Below, piece after piece: positions 1 to 5,893 of a stretch of DNA of 5,944 bases. The stretch covers positions 1 to 5,944 of the forward strand of contig JAOZOH010000160.1 of assembly GCA_029933365.1 (NCBI GenBank), read 5' to 3'. The position numbers and the translations under genes were made by a program. This stretch comes from Desulfuromusa sp. (GTDB lineage Bacteria; Desulfobacterota; Desulfuromonadia; Desulfuromonadales; Geopsychrobacteraceae). Below the pieces are notes generated by a model. The model saw nothing but the letters and a program-made list of their open reading frames with translations, did no database searches and had not been told where the DNA came from. Positions within the stretch are counted from its first letter, which is position 1; each line of letters starts with the position of its first letter.

Positions 1-81
1 ATGGAAGCAAAATAAAATCTGTCGCTAATTTACAGAAAGAATGTTGCTTTATCAGTAGTATTGTTTTAGTTGACAAAAAAC

Positions 82-2694
82 TCACTGCTTCAACTCAATT
101 GTCACCACTAATTCACCGTCAGAAACATCAACAACTATTTGAGAACCTTCCGCAACGTCACCGGCAATCAGTACCCGACCAACTTTTGTTTCCAATTGCC
201 TCTGAATAAAACGTTTGAGTGGCCGTGCACCGTAGACCGGGTCGTATGCGGTTTCGGCAATATAATCACAGGCGGCATCTGTTAACTCAAGACCGAGGTT
301 CTTTTCAGCCATCCGTTTACTCAATTCTTCGATCAGCAGGAGAACAATCTGCTTGATTTCCCCCTTGCTCAGCGGTTTAAAAATAATCGTATCATCAACC
401 CGGTTTAGAAACTCCGGGCGGAAACTCTGGCGCAACGCCTGCTCAACCTGATGGATGACTTCAGTCGGAATCACGCCATTACGAATTCCTTCAATCAGAT
501 AATCAGACGCGATGTTTGAGGTCATTATAATAACGGTATTTTTAAAGCTGACCGTACGACCTTTGGAATCTGTAGCGCGTCCATCATCCAGAATCTGCAA
601 TAGAACGTTAAACACATCAGGATGGGCTTTTTCAATTTCATCAAACAGAATGACCGCATAGGGATGCCGACGCACCGCCTCCGTCAGTTGTCCCCCTTCC
701 TCATAACCGATATATCCGGGGGGTGCCCCAAGCAAACGACTCACCGCATGTTTTTCCATATACTCTGACATATCGATACGAATTAAATTATCTTCGCTAT
801 CAAATAATGTCTCTGCCAGCGTACGTGCCAGTTCCGTCTTACCAACACCAGTCGGACCAAGGAAAATAAATGAGCCAATCGGCCGACGGGGATCCTTGAT
901 TCCAGCGCGTGCCCGGATGACCGCATCAGTGACCCGTTGCACAGCTTCGTCCTGACCGATAACCCGTTGATGGAGGATATCATCCAATTTGAGGAGTTTG
1001 TCTCGCTCACCTTCCACCAATCGGGTCACTGGAATCCCAGTCCAGTTGGCGACAATTTCGGCAATCTCGTCTTCTGTGACCTCTTCACGCAGGAGCTTAA
1101 CCGTATCATCCGTTTTTTCCATTTTTTCTTCTTTGACCTGTAATTGCTTTTCCAATTCTGGCAAACTGCCATGCTTTAATTCAGCGGCTTGATTAAGGTC
1201 ATAGTTACGTTCTGCCTCAGCTATCGCCAAACGAACCTGCTCAATCTCCTCACGCAACTGCTGAACCCCACGGATACCACCCTTTTCTAACTGCCACTGC
1301 GATGCCAAGGTATGCTCGCTTGATTTTAATTCGGCCAATTCTTTCTGCAATACCTCCAGACGTTCACGACTGGCTTGATCTTTCTCTTTTTTCAGTGCTG
1401 CTTCCTCAATTTCCAGCTGCATTAATCTGCGGGTGATAGCATCCAGTTCAGCTGGCATAGAATCAATTTCGGTACGGATAGTTGCACAAGCCTCATCAAC
1501 CAGATCAATCGCTTTATCGGGAAGAAACCGGTCGGCAATATAACGATGGCTCAATTCAGCTGCTGCCACCAGAGCATTGTCCTGAATCCGGACCCCGTGA
1601 TAAACCTCAAAACGTTCCTTCAGTCCCCGGAGGATACTGATGGTTGTTTCAACATCTGGCTGTTCAACCATCACTGGCTGGAAACGTCGCTCCAGAGCAG
1701 CATCTTTCTCAATGAGGCGATATTCGTCCAGGGTCGTTGCCCCGATACAGTGCAGCTCCCCCCGGGCCAGCATCGGCTTAAGCATATTTCCTGCATCGAT
1801 AGCCCCTTCAGCCTTACCGGTTCCAACAATCGTATGCAACTCATCAATAAACAGAAGAATCCGTCCCTGGCTATCCTGAACTTCCTTAAGAACCGCCTTA
1901 AGGCGTTCCTCAAATTCACCCCGATACTTTGCTCCAGCAACCAGAGCTCCCATATCGAGTGAAAAAACTGTTTTATCCTTCAGACCCTCAGGAACATCGC
2001 CACGGACAATCCGATGCGCCAAACCCTCGACAATGGCAGTTTTACCCACCCCCGGTTCACCAATCAGAACCGGATTATTTTTAGTTTTCCGCGACAGGAT
2101 TCTGATCACCCGTCGGATCTCTTCATCCCGCCCGATCACAGGATCTAATTTTCCTTTTTTTACCTCTTCAACCAGATCTCGACCATATTTTTCCAGAGCT
2201 TCATAAGTTGCTTCCGGATCCTGACTGGTCACCCGTTGATGGCCACGAACCTCGGTTAATGCCTGGAGCAGTTTGTCACGATTGATGGTTAGTTTTTTGA
2301 ATAGCCGACCAGCAACAGTACGCTCCCCTTCATCAACCGCTGCCAGAAGAATATGTTCAACACTGACATATTCATCTTTCAACTGTTTTGCTTCCTTTTC
2401 TGCCTGAAGCAAGAGGTTGCTGAGCCGTCGGCTGGCATACAATTTACTGCTATCAGCTCCCGGTCCACCAATTTTGGATCGGGATTGCAGATCCTGATTC
2501 AAACCATCAGTAACCGCTGTGGCATCAATCTCTATCTTTTCCAGCAAGCGTGGGATCAAACCTTCCGGCTGTTCACAGAGAGCTAACAGCAAATGTTCAC
2601 CATCGATTTCTGCATGCCCCAAGCGCAAAGCTAGAGCCTGAGCCTCCTGCAAGGCTTCTTGGACTTTTTGGGTGGTTCGATTCAAATCAATCAT
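82..2694 (-). CDS. clpB: ATP-dependent protein disaggregase ClpB (Hsp100)
   Basis: Cytoplasmic hexameric AAA+ disaggregase that threads aggregated proteins through its central pore, working with DnaK/DnaJ/GrpE. The 870-residue protein is full length (E. coli ClpB is 857). Visible in order: Clp_N repeat domain (about 1-150); first ATPase with Walker A GEPGVGKT at 212-219, pore-loop tyrosine Y257 in GAKYRGEFE, Walker B ending D284-E285 and arginine fingers R336/R337; a long charged coiled-coil middle domain (about 410-535) that docks DnaK; second ATPase with Walker A GPTGVGKT at 613-620, pore loop GAPPGYIGY with Y661, Walker B ending D685-E686, arginine finger R765 in FLNRVD and sensor 2 GARPLKR at 822-828. 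No ClpP-docking IGF/IGL-type loop was recognised, as expected for ClpB. The ATG is preceded by AGGAG (2700-2704) with 5-nt spacing. It follows the hsp20 pair but is separated from it by a terminator, so it probably has its own promoter. All catalytic residues are intact. Confidence 0.98.
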   Translation of the reverse strand: MIDLNRTTQKVQEALQEAQALALRLGHAEIDGEHLLLALCEQPEGLIPRLLEKIEIDATAVTDGLNQDLQSRSKIGGPGADSSKLYASRRLSNLLLQAEKEAKQLKDEYVSVEHILLAAVDEGERTVAGRLFKKLTINRDKLLQALTEVRGHQRVTSQDPEATYEALEKYGRDLVEEVKKGKLDPVIGRDEEIRRVIRILSRKTKNNPVLIGEPGVGKTAIVEGLAHRIVRGDVPEGLKDKTVFSLDMGALVAGAKYRGEFEERLKAVLKEVQDSQGRILLFIDELHTIVGTGKAEGAIDAGNMLKPMLARGELHCIGATTLDEYRLIEKDAALERRFQPVMVEQPDVETTISILRGLKERFEVYHGVRIQDNALVAAAELSHRYIADRFLPDKAIDLVDEACATIRTEIDSMPAELDAITRRLMQLEIEEAALKKEKDQASRERLEVLQKELAELKSSEHTLASQWQLEKGGIRGVQQLREEIEQVRLAIAEAERNYDLNQAAELKHGSLPELEKQLQVKEEKMEKTDDTVKLLREEVTEDEIAEIVANWTGIPVTRLVEGERDKLLKLDDILHQRVIGQDEAVQRVTDAVIRARAGIKDPRRPIGSFIFLGPTGVGKTELARTLAETLFDSEDNLIRIDMSEYMEKHAVSRLLGAPPGYIGYEEGGQLTEAVRRHPYAVILFDEIEKAHPDVFNVLLQILDDGRATDSKGRTVSFKNTVIIMTSNIASDYLIEGIRNGVIPTEVIHQVEQALRQSFRPEFLNRVDDTIIFKPLSKGEIKQIVLLLIEELSKRMAEKNLGLELTDAACDYIAETAYDPVYGARPLKRFIQRQLETKVGRVLIAGDVAEGSQIVVDVSDGELVVTIELKQ

Positions 2695-2741
2695 AGTAGC
2701 TCCTGATAAATATATTTTTGACTCAACAACTATCCACTTTA

Positions 2742-2747
2742 ATTATA
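2742..2747 (-). promoter_or_regulatory. Candidate clpB promoter -10 (TATAAT)
   Basis: On the minus strand these bases read TATAAT, a perfect sigma-70 -10 hexamer, placed between the hsp20 terminator and clpB, and would give a leader of about 40 nt. The matching -35 is poor: the best candidate, CTGTCG at 16-nt spacing, shares only three bases with TTGACA. No RpoH-type CCCCAT -10 and no CIRCE inverted repeat was seen. The call rests on position and the -10 alone. Confidence 0.4.
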
Positions 2748-2769
2748 GCGCTAAAAAACAACTCGACAG

Positions 2770-2799
2770 AAAAAAAGCCAAGGTAATTTAACCCTGGCT
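2770..2799 (-). terminator. Intrinsic terminator of the hsp20 operon
   Basis: Read on the minus strand, AGCCAGGGT (2799-2791) pairs with ACCTTGGCT (2784-2776), a 9-bp stem with one G-U pair around a 6-nt loop. A run of T residues (2776-2770) follows directly. It starts 10 nt after the second hsp20 stop codon. It separates the hsp20 pair from clpB, although read-through is possible. Confidence 0.85.
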
Positions 2800-2809
2800 C
2801 AATTCTGCA

Positions 2810-3181
2810 TCAGTGCAATGTTTTAACAGCAATTTTTTTCGGCTTTTCTCCCTTGCTTTTCGGTAACCGCAGGGTGAGAACTCCGCCTTTCAGGGCAGCA
2901 TTTCCAGCATCAGCATCGATCCTGTCGGAGAGCCTGAACTGCCGGTAGTAACCACGTTGTTTTTCATTTTCAGCGGCTTTAATTTCTGCTTCCAGAGTTA
3001 ATACCCCGCGGGAAACTTCCAGTTGCAATCCCGATTCCTCAACTCCCGGCAAATCGGCCATGACAACCAGCTCTTCTTCTGTTTCATAAACATCAACCAT
3101 CGGGGTTAAACGAAAAATTTGCTTTGCCGGATTAAGTTTATCTTCCTGATGTTTTTGGTCCATAACTTGATTTCCATCCAT
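2810..3181 (-). CDS. Small heat-shock protein, Hsp20/alpha-crystallin family (second of the pair)
   Basis: ATP-independent holdase that binds unfolding proteins in the cytoplasm and passes them to DnaK/ClpB. The 123-residue protein has a short, hydrophilic N-terminal arm (1-22) followed by the alpha-crystallin domain (about 24-110): FRLTPMVDVYE strand, ADLPGV, YYRQFRLSDRID at 78-89, and the family signature A-x4-G-x-L at A95-G100-L102 followed by LRLPK. A C-terminal I-x-V anchor (I117-A-V119) can dock neighbouring subunits in the oligomer. The ATG at 3181 has GAGGAG (3189-3194) 7 nt upstream, which favours it over the internal ATG at codon 7. It lies 48 nt after the first hsp20 gene, so the two are co-transcribed. 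Its arm lacks the aromatic-rich character of its neighbour, so the two are different classes rather than a recent duplication; mixed oligomers are plausible but inferred. Confidence 0.95.
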   Translation of the reverse strand: MDGNQVMDQKHQEDKLNPAKQIFRLTPMVDVYETEEELVVMADLPGVEESGLQLEVSRGVLTLEAEIKAAENEKQRGYYRQFRLSDRIDADAGNAALKGGVLTLRLPKSKGEKPKKIAVKTLH

Positions 3182-3229
3182 AACTTATCTCCTCAATCTA
3201 TTCTGATTATGTTTCAACTCACGGCAAAT

Positions 3230-3658
3230 TTAAGCGACGTTGATGGTAATTTTTTTCGGCAACGCTGAAGCAGCTTTCGGCAAATTAATCTGCAAAATAC
3301 CCTGTTTGTACTCAGCTTCAATCTTCTCCGTATCAATATCTGCAGAGAGTTGCAGATGCTTCTCAAATGTCCCACCGCTACGCTCCTGTAGATGCCAACG
3401 AACATCCTGCGGCAATTCTGGAGTCAAAAATTCACCTGAAACAGTCAGGCGACGACCCAGAACACTGATATCAAGTTTTTCGATATCCAGCCCAGGAAGA
3501 GGAGCTTCGACACTAAAATTTTCGCTGTCATCAAGAACTTTAATATTGATCTGTTTTTCTACAGAGCCATAAGCCGGGCTAAACCCGAAGCCCCGAAAGA
3601 GCTGATCCATTTCGCGCTGGACATTTTCCATCTCATTCACAAACTGTAATCCAAACAT
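3230..3658 (-). CDS. Small heat-shock protein, Hsp20/alpha-crystallin family (first of the pair)
   Basis: Holdase chaperone of 142 residues. The N-terminal arm (1-35) has the amphipathic helix common in bacterial class A proteins (EMENVQREMDQLFRGFGF). The alpha-crystallin domain spans about 37-128: INIKVLDDSENF, EAPLPGLD, and the signature A115-x4-G120-x-L122 followed by INLPK. The C-terminal I-T-I motif (137-139) is the classic I-x-I anchor for oligomer assembly. Translation starts at an ATG with a near-perfect Shine-Dalgarno sequence, AAGGAGG (3665-3671), 6 nt upstream. That site is complementary to an upstream stretch of the same leader (see the thermometer entry), suggesting translational control by temperature. 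It is the first gene of the operon with the second hsp20; the gene-free control region lies directly upstream. Confidence 0.96.
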   Translation of the reverse strand: MFGLQFVNEMENVQREMDQLFRGFGFSPAYGSVEKQINIKVLDDSENFSVEAPLPGLDIEKLDISVLGRRLTVSGEFLTPELPQDVRWHLQERSGGTFEKHLQLSADIDTEKIEAEYKQGILQINLPKAASALPKKITINVA

Positions 3659-3661
3659 TTT

Positions 3662-3722
3662 ATTCCTCCTTGTTTTTTGGTGTATTGATTTGATCTCCGG
3701 GCAAAGTTATTACAAGGGGAAT
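3662..3722 (-). promoter_or_regulatory. Putative RNA thermometer in the hsp20 leader
   Basis: In a minus-strand transcript ATTCCCCTTGT (3722-3712) can pair with ACAAGGAGGAAT (3673-3662): 11 consecutive Watson-Crick pairs interrupted by one bulged A at 3667. The second arm contains the whole Shine-Dalgarno sequence and ends 4 nt before the ATG. The 38-nt loop holds a minor TTTG/CAAA hairpin (3705-3702 with 3692-3689). Sequestering the ribosome site in a bulged helix is how known small heat-shock thermometers (ROSE, fourU, cyanobacterial hsp17) work; this one lacks the canonical ROSE U(U/C)GCU motif, so it would be a separate design. The fold exists only if transcription starts upstream of 3722. 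Pairing is read directly; the function is inferred. Confidence 0.6.
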
Positions 3723-3727
3723 GCCAA
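3711..3727 (-). promoter_or_regulatory. Sigma-54-like -24/-12 motif upstream of hsp20 (alternative reading)
   Basis: The minus strand reads TTGGCAT-TCCCC-TTGTA. The YTGGCA core of the -24 box matches, the following CG does not, and GG is followed after exactly 10 nt by GT where the consensus has GC. The -12 C, normally well conserved, is therefore missing. Its position about 70-130 nt downstream of palindromes and downstream of a sigma-54 activator gene makes it worth recording. It overlaps the upstream arm of the thermometer helix; a start near 3700 would remove that arm, so the two readings exclude each other for any single transcript. Confidence 0.3.
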
Positions 3728-3738
3728 AACCTTTTAAA

Positions 3739-3767
3739 ATTATTCACTTGTAAAATCGATAGGTTAA
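3739..3767 (-). promoter_or_regulatory. Candidate sigma-70 promoter of the hsp20 operon
   Basis: On the minus strand TTAACC (3767-3762, 4 of 6 matches to TTGACA) and AATAAT (3744-3739, 5 of 6 matches to TATAAT) are separated by exactly 17 nt. The expected start near 3732 would give a leader of about 74 nt containing both arms of the proposed thermometer. The region is AT-rich, so a chance match of this quality is possible. Confidence 0.4.
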
Positions 3768-3783
3768 GAGGTTAGACAAAAAT
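3759..3783. repeat. Imperfect direct repeat, copy 1 (partner at 3869-3893)
   Basis: The 25 bases from ATAGGTT to CAAAAAT match 3869-3893 at 19 of 25 positions without gaps, with both 7-base ends identical. The two copies flank the inverted-repeat structure at 3787-3859. The -35 candidate of the hsp20 promoter lies in this copy. Confidence 0.45.
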
Positions 3784-3786
3784 GAT

Positions 3787-3859
3787 TTCCAAACCTGCGA
3801 CGTTGCAGGAGTTGCAGAGTGGCTGGTAATGCGACAAGTGCGACGTCGCAGGATTTGAA
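3787..3859. repeat. Long imperfect inverted repeat with TGCRAC half-site cluster
   Basis: CCTGCGACGT (3794-3803) and ACGTCGCAGG (3843-3852) are perfect inverted repeats. The stem extends inward (TGCA/TGCG), then after a 3x3 internal loop continues as GTTGCA (3811-3816) with TGCGAC (3830-3835) around a 13-nt loop. It extends weakly outward as TTC/GAA. Each arm is also a palindrome: CCTGCGACGTTGCAGG (3794-3809, 14 of 16 symmetric) and TGCGACGTCGCA (3839-3850, perfect), with centres 43 bp apart, about four helical turns. In all, six TGCRAC hexamers lie within 55 bp. It may be an array of operator or enhancer sites for a dimeric regulator, or a dispersed palindromic (REP/MITE-like) element; sequence alone cannot decide. 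Confidence 0.8.
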
Positions 3860-3868
3860 TTGAGAAGA

Positions 3869-3893
3869 ATAGGTTCAATGGCTAAGCAAAAAT
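3869..3893. repeat. Imperfect direct repeat, copy 2 (partner at 3759-3783)
   Basis: Second copy, offset by exactly 110 bp from the first, sharing ATAGGTT and CAAAAAT at its ends. Immediately beyond it is a small GCGC-TGCAA-GCGC hairpin (3897-3909) of no assigned role. Confidence 0.45.
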
Positions 3894-3958
3894 TTCGCGC
3901 TGCAAGCGCATGGTAGTTTTTTAGGGGTGAAGATATACATAAGCGTGTCGAAATCCTG

Positions 3959-3980
3959 AAAAACTGCGACAACACCGCAG
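3959..3980 (-). terminator. Probable intrinsic terminator of the regulator gene
   Basis: On the minus strand CTGCG (3980-3976) pairs with CGCAG (3968-3964), with an additional inner G-U pair, followed directly by TTTTT (3963-3959). It begins 20 nt after the stop codon of the sigma-54 activator. The stem is short and the T run only five long, so termination may be partial. The hairpin also contains one TGCGAC hexamer (3965-3970) like those in the downstream inverted repeat. Confidence 0.5.
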
Positions 3981-4000
3981 GACGGTCTTTTGCGCCGCCA

Positions 4001-5422
4001 TCAGGAAAGATCGTCACGGGTCAGGTTGAGGCGCTGCAGGTGGCGATACAGTGTTGCACGGTGAACACCCAGTCTCCTGGCTGCTGCTGAAATATTTCCA
4101 GCGGCTTCCTGGTAAGCTTGGCGAATCACATCCTTTGATAATGCAACCCTTTTGCCCGGAATTTGCTGAGCAGTATCAACTTGATACAGAGGTTGTTCAG
4201 AACTTTGAGAATAGGGAATCACAACTGGCAGGTTCTGTCGATTTTTATCCGCTGGTGAGGGATTAACAGAACCCGCAAACTGTTGACGCTCGTGAATCCA
4301 TTCAGAAAAAGCCCGCGCACCGATTGCCTCTGTCTCCGCCTCTACAACCACTCGCTCAATGACATTGCGCAATTCGCGGATATTCCCAGGCCAAAGATAA
4401 GATTGGAGTAACCGGATTGCTTCGCTGGTCAAACGTTTCACTCCCTTACCATACTTGGCATTGAACTCCTGTAGAAATAACTCCGTCAGCAGGGGAATAT
4501 CTTCGGCTCGTTCTCGTAATGGAGGGAGGTGAATCCGCAAAACAGCCAACCGGTGGTAAAGATCAGCCCGAAAATGCTTTTCTGCAACAGCCTGTTCCAA
4601 AGGGATATTGGTCGCACCAATAAAACGGACATCAACCTGACGGCTCTTTTCGCCACCAACTCGCTGCACCCGGCCATCCTCTAAAACCCGCAGCAGCTTC
4701 GTCTGGGTATGCAGTGGCATATCCCCAATCTCATCCAGGAATAAGGTTCCACCATCAGTTCGTTCAAAATAACCACGATGCTCCCGCACCGCACCAGTAA
4801 AAGCGCCGCGCTCATGGCCGAACAATTCCGATTCCAGCAACTGTTCGCTGATAGCAGCACAGTTGAGAGCCGCAAACGGCTTCTCATGACGCGCACTTTC
4901 TTCGTGCAGTGCTTGGGCAACCAGCTCTTTCCCTGCTCCTGTTTCACCAGTAATAATGATTGCAGCATCAGAGGCGGCATAGAGGCGAATCTTTCTGAAG
5001 ACTTCATGCATGGCAGGGCTATTGCCAACCATATTGCGGAAGCCACTCTCTTGTCTGCTGGCGATTGATTCGCGCCTGAGGCTGATCCGTACCAGTTGGC
5101 CAAGATAATCTTCACTGAGTCCAGCAAATTGGACATCTGCGAGAAACCCCGGTTGATCTGGCAAGAGACGTAACTTAACCCCGGTCAAATTTTGGCCCTG
5201 CTCTAAAACTTCGGCGGCCAGGCTGGTAATTGTTGGAACTGCTGAGGGGAAAAGTGCGGCGGGAGAACGGCCTCGAGAATGGACCGGATCAACCTGCAGC
5301 CATTGCGCCAAACGGTCAGACAGAGACTGCACCTGCCATTCGCCGTGTCCACAGCTAACCAGAACAAGATCGGGAGCGACCGCAGGAAGATGTTCAGAAT
5401 TATGTACTTTTGAGTTCATCAT
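4001..5422 (-). CDS. Sigma-54-dependent transcriptional activator with PAS-like sensor region, Fis-type HTH
   Basis: Cytoplasmic enhancer-binding protein that hydrolyses ATP to open sigma-54 RNA polymerase promoters. Numbering from the ATG at 5422 (473 residues): divergent PAS-like region (about 17-116; [13 protein letters not shown]...LFP...[16 protein letters not shown] pattern) with no receiver aspartates, so probably not a two-component regulator; AAA+ domain with Walker A GETGAGKE 159-166, sigma-54-contacting GAFTGA 206-211, Walker B GTLFLDE 225-231, arginine-finger region FRADLYHRL 284-292 and sensor 2 [10 protein letters not shown] 344-353; polar linker (about 372-427); Fis-type helix-turn-helix (about 428-466). 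All motifs needed for sigma-54 activation are intact. The reading frame stays open to a TTG at 5479, but that start would overlap pilZ by 53 nt; ATG 5422 (or the adjacent ATG 5419) lies 4 nt after the pilZ stop (TGA-TTAT-ATG). No Shine-Dalgarno sequence precedes it, so translation is probably coupled to pilZ. Target genes are unknown; the hsp20 operon downstream is the obvious candidate. Confidence 0.93.
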   Translation of the reverse strand: MMNSKVHNSEHLPAVAPDLVLVSCGHGEWQVQSLSDRLAQWLQVDPVHSRGRSPAALFPSAVPTITSLAAEVLEQGQNLTGVKLRLLPDQPGFLADVQFAGLSEDYLGQLVRISLRRESIASRQESGFRNMVGNSPAMHEVFRKIRLYAASDAAIIITGETGAGKELVAQALHEESARHEKPFAALNCAAISEQLLESELFGHERGAFTGAVREHRGYFERTDGGTLFLDEIGDMPLHTQTKLLRVLEDGRVQRVGGEKSRQVDVRFIGATNIPLEQAVAEKHFRADLYHRLAVLRIHLPPLRERAEDIPLLTELFLQEFNAKYGKGVKRLTSEAIRLLQSYLWPGNIRELRNVIERVVVEAETEAIGARAFSEWIHERQQFAGSVNPSPADKNRQNLPVVIPYSQSSEQPLYQVDTAQQIPGKRVALSKDVIRQAYQEAAGNISAAARRLGVHRATLYRHLQRLNLTRDDLS

Positions 5423-5426
5423 ATAA

Positions 5427-5762
5427 TCAGCGCAGCAAGGTTGCCAGATAATCTTCCAGGGCCTGTTTGCCCAGTTCAAATTGAGTCAGCTGTACTCCCA
5501 TACCCGCTTTATTGGCAAGTCGGATCAAATTGGGGGGCACTTTTTTTGCCCAGCGGACGCGCCCATAAACAATGACCTGTTGTTCATCCGGCAACATGAT
5601 CTCAATCAGCAACTTTGCTCCGGGTCGTTCCGGCTGGCCAGTAATAATATACAACCCACCAGCAGAGGCATCACCAGTAAAAGCAACCCGCTTTGGATAA
5701 TCGACGCCAAAACGTACTTTAAGTCGTTTCTTCTTACGTACCGGTTTGCGCTCTGCCTTCAC
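5427..5762 (-). CDS. Single-domain PilZ protein, probable c-di-GMP receptor
   Basis: Small cytoplasmic protein of 111 residues, almost entirely one PilZ domain. Both ligand motifs are visible: RxxxR at R9-KKK-R13, directly before the first strand LKVRFG, and D-x-S-x-x-G at D31-A-S33-A-G-G36. The domain continues through GLYIITGQPERPGAKLLIEIMLPD and VYGRVRWAKKVPP to GMGVQL, a form familiar from deltaproteobacterial and myxobacterial single-domain PilZ proteins (TIGR02266-like). The start chosen is GTG 5762: AGGAGG lies 5 nt upstream (5768-5773), whereas the in-frame GTG at 5777 would place that ribosome site inside the gene. The chosen GTG also overlaps the stop of the upstream small ORF as GTGA. 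It forms a tight operon with the sigma-54 activator (4-nt gap), so it may pass a c-di-GMP signal to that regulator; this is inferred from position only. Confidence 0.9.
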   Translation of the reverse strand: MKAERKPVRKKKRLKVRFGVDYPKRVAFTGDASAGGLYIITGQPERPGAKLLIEIMLPDEQQVIVYGRVRWAKKVPPNLIRLANKAGMGVQLTQFELGKQALEDYLATLLR

Positions 5763-5893
5763 AACATCCTCCTCCACACCAAAACATTTTTAAAAAGACC
5801 AAGAGCCAGCAACAGCTCCTCATCCAGATCAACATTAGAAGCATAGTAGAAGCATAGCAAAAAAACGATAAAAACACAGGGGAAAGTAATCAC
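5759..5893 (-). CDS. Candidate 44-residue membrane microprotein upstream of pilZ
   Basis: An unrecognised short frame running from GTG 5893 to TGA 5759. It has a hydrophobic N-terminal segment (residues 2-17, ITFPCVFIVFLLCFYY), an acidic patch (DLDEE, 22-26), an amphipathic stretch and a basic tail ending KNVLVWRRML, compatible with a single membrane span. Its stop overlaps the pilZ start as GTGA and the pilZ ribosome site lies inside its last codons, a layout typical of coupled operon genes. GGTGA sits 6 nt before its GTG, a modest ribosome site, and an in-frame stop lies two codons upstream. Against it: T-rich DNA yields hydrophobic codons by chance, the start is not ATG, and an 11-bp tandem duplication (not a multiple of three) falls inside it. 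No function is proposed. Confidence 0.35.
   Translation of the reverse strand: MITFPCVFIVFLLCFYYASNVDLDEELLLALGLFKNVLVWRRML
5768..5773 (-). promoter_or_regulatory. Shine-Dalgarno AGGAGG that sets the pilZ start
   Basis: The minus strand reads GGAGGAGG over 5775-5768, followed by 5 nt and then GTG at 5762. This is the only strong ribosome site near the pilZ N-terminus and it decides between the two in-frame GTG codons. Confidence 0.75.
5836..5857. repeat. Perfect 11-bp tandem duplication
   Basis: TAGAAGCATAG occurs twice back to back (5836-5846 and 5847-5857), one helical turn apart, about 75-95 nt upstream of the pilZ start. It could be a recent slippage duplication or a pair of binding sites on one face of the helix. 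It also lies inside the candidate microprotein. Confidence 0.85.

Noticed and set aside
10..36. Intrinsic terminator after clpB
   Set aside because: On the minus strand TCTGT/ACAGA forms only a 5-bp AT-rich stem with a 9-nt loop before TTTTATTTT. This is too weak to call, and nothing better is visible in 1-81.
2230..2232. Internal GTG start giving a short ClpB without its N-terminal domain, as in E. coli
   Set aside because: GTG is present at codon 155, but no Shine-Dalgarno-like sequence lies at a suitable distance; the nearest GAGG is about 15 nt or more upstream.
2695..2769. RNA thermometer in the clpB leader
   Set aside because: Only 5-bp, wobble-containing matches (for example AGTGG with CTACT) were found near the ribosome site, and none covers AGGAG convincingly.
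3701..3722. RpoH (sigma-32)-type promoter for hsp20
   Set aside because: CCCCTTGTA resembles the -35 element, but no CCCCAT-like -10 occurs at 13-17 nt spacing; the nearest C-rich stretch (CCCGG) is only about 9 nt away.
2695..3800. CIRCE/HrcA operator near the heat-shock genes
   Set aside because: No TTAGCACTC-N9-GAGTGCTAA-like inverted repeat is present upstream of clpB or either hsp20 gene.
3772..4017. 81-codon minus-strand frame across the intergenic region (ends in CNSCNVAGLEIIFV)
   Set aside because: It overlaps the end of the activator gene, has no ribosome site, runs through the terminator and the inverted repeat, and shows no protein-like domain pattern. It is best explained as a frame created by the palindromic repeat.
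5797..5818. Hairpin GAGC/GCTC just upstream of pilZ as a terminator or attenuator
   Set aside because: The stem is 4 bp and the T run is separated from it by TTGG, so it does not meet terminator geometry.
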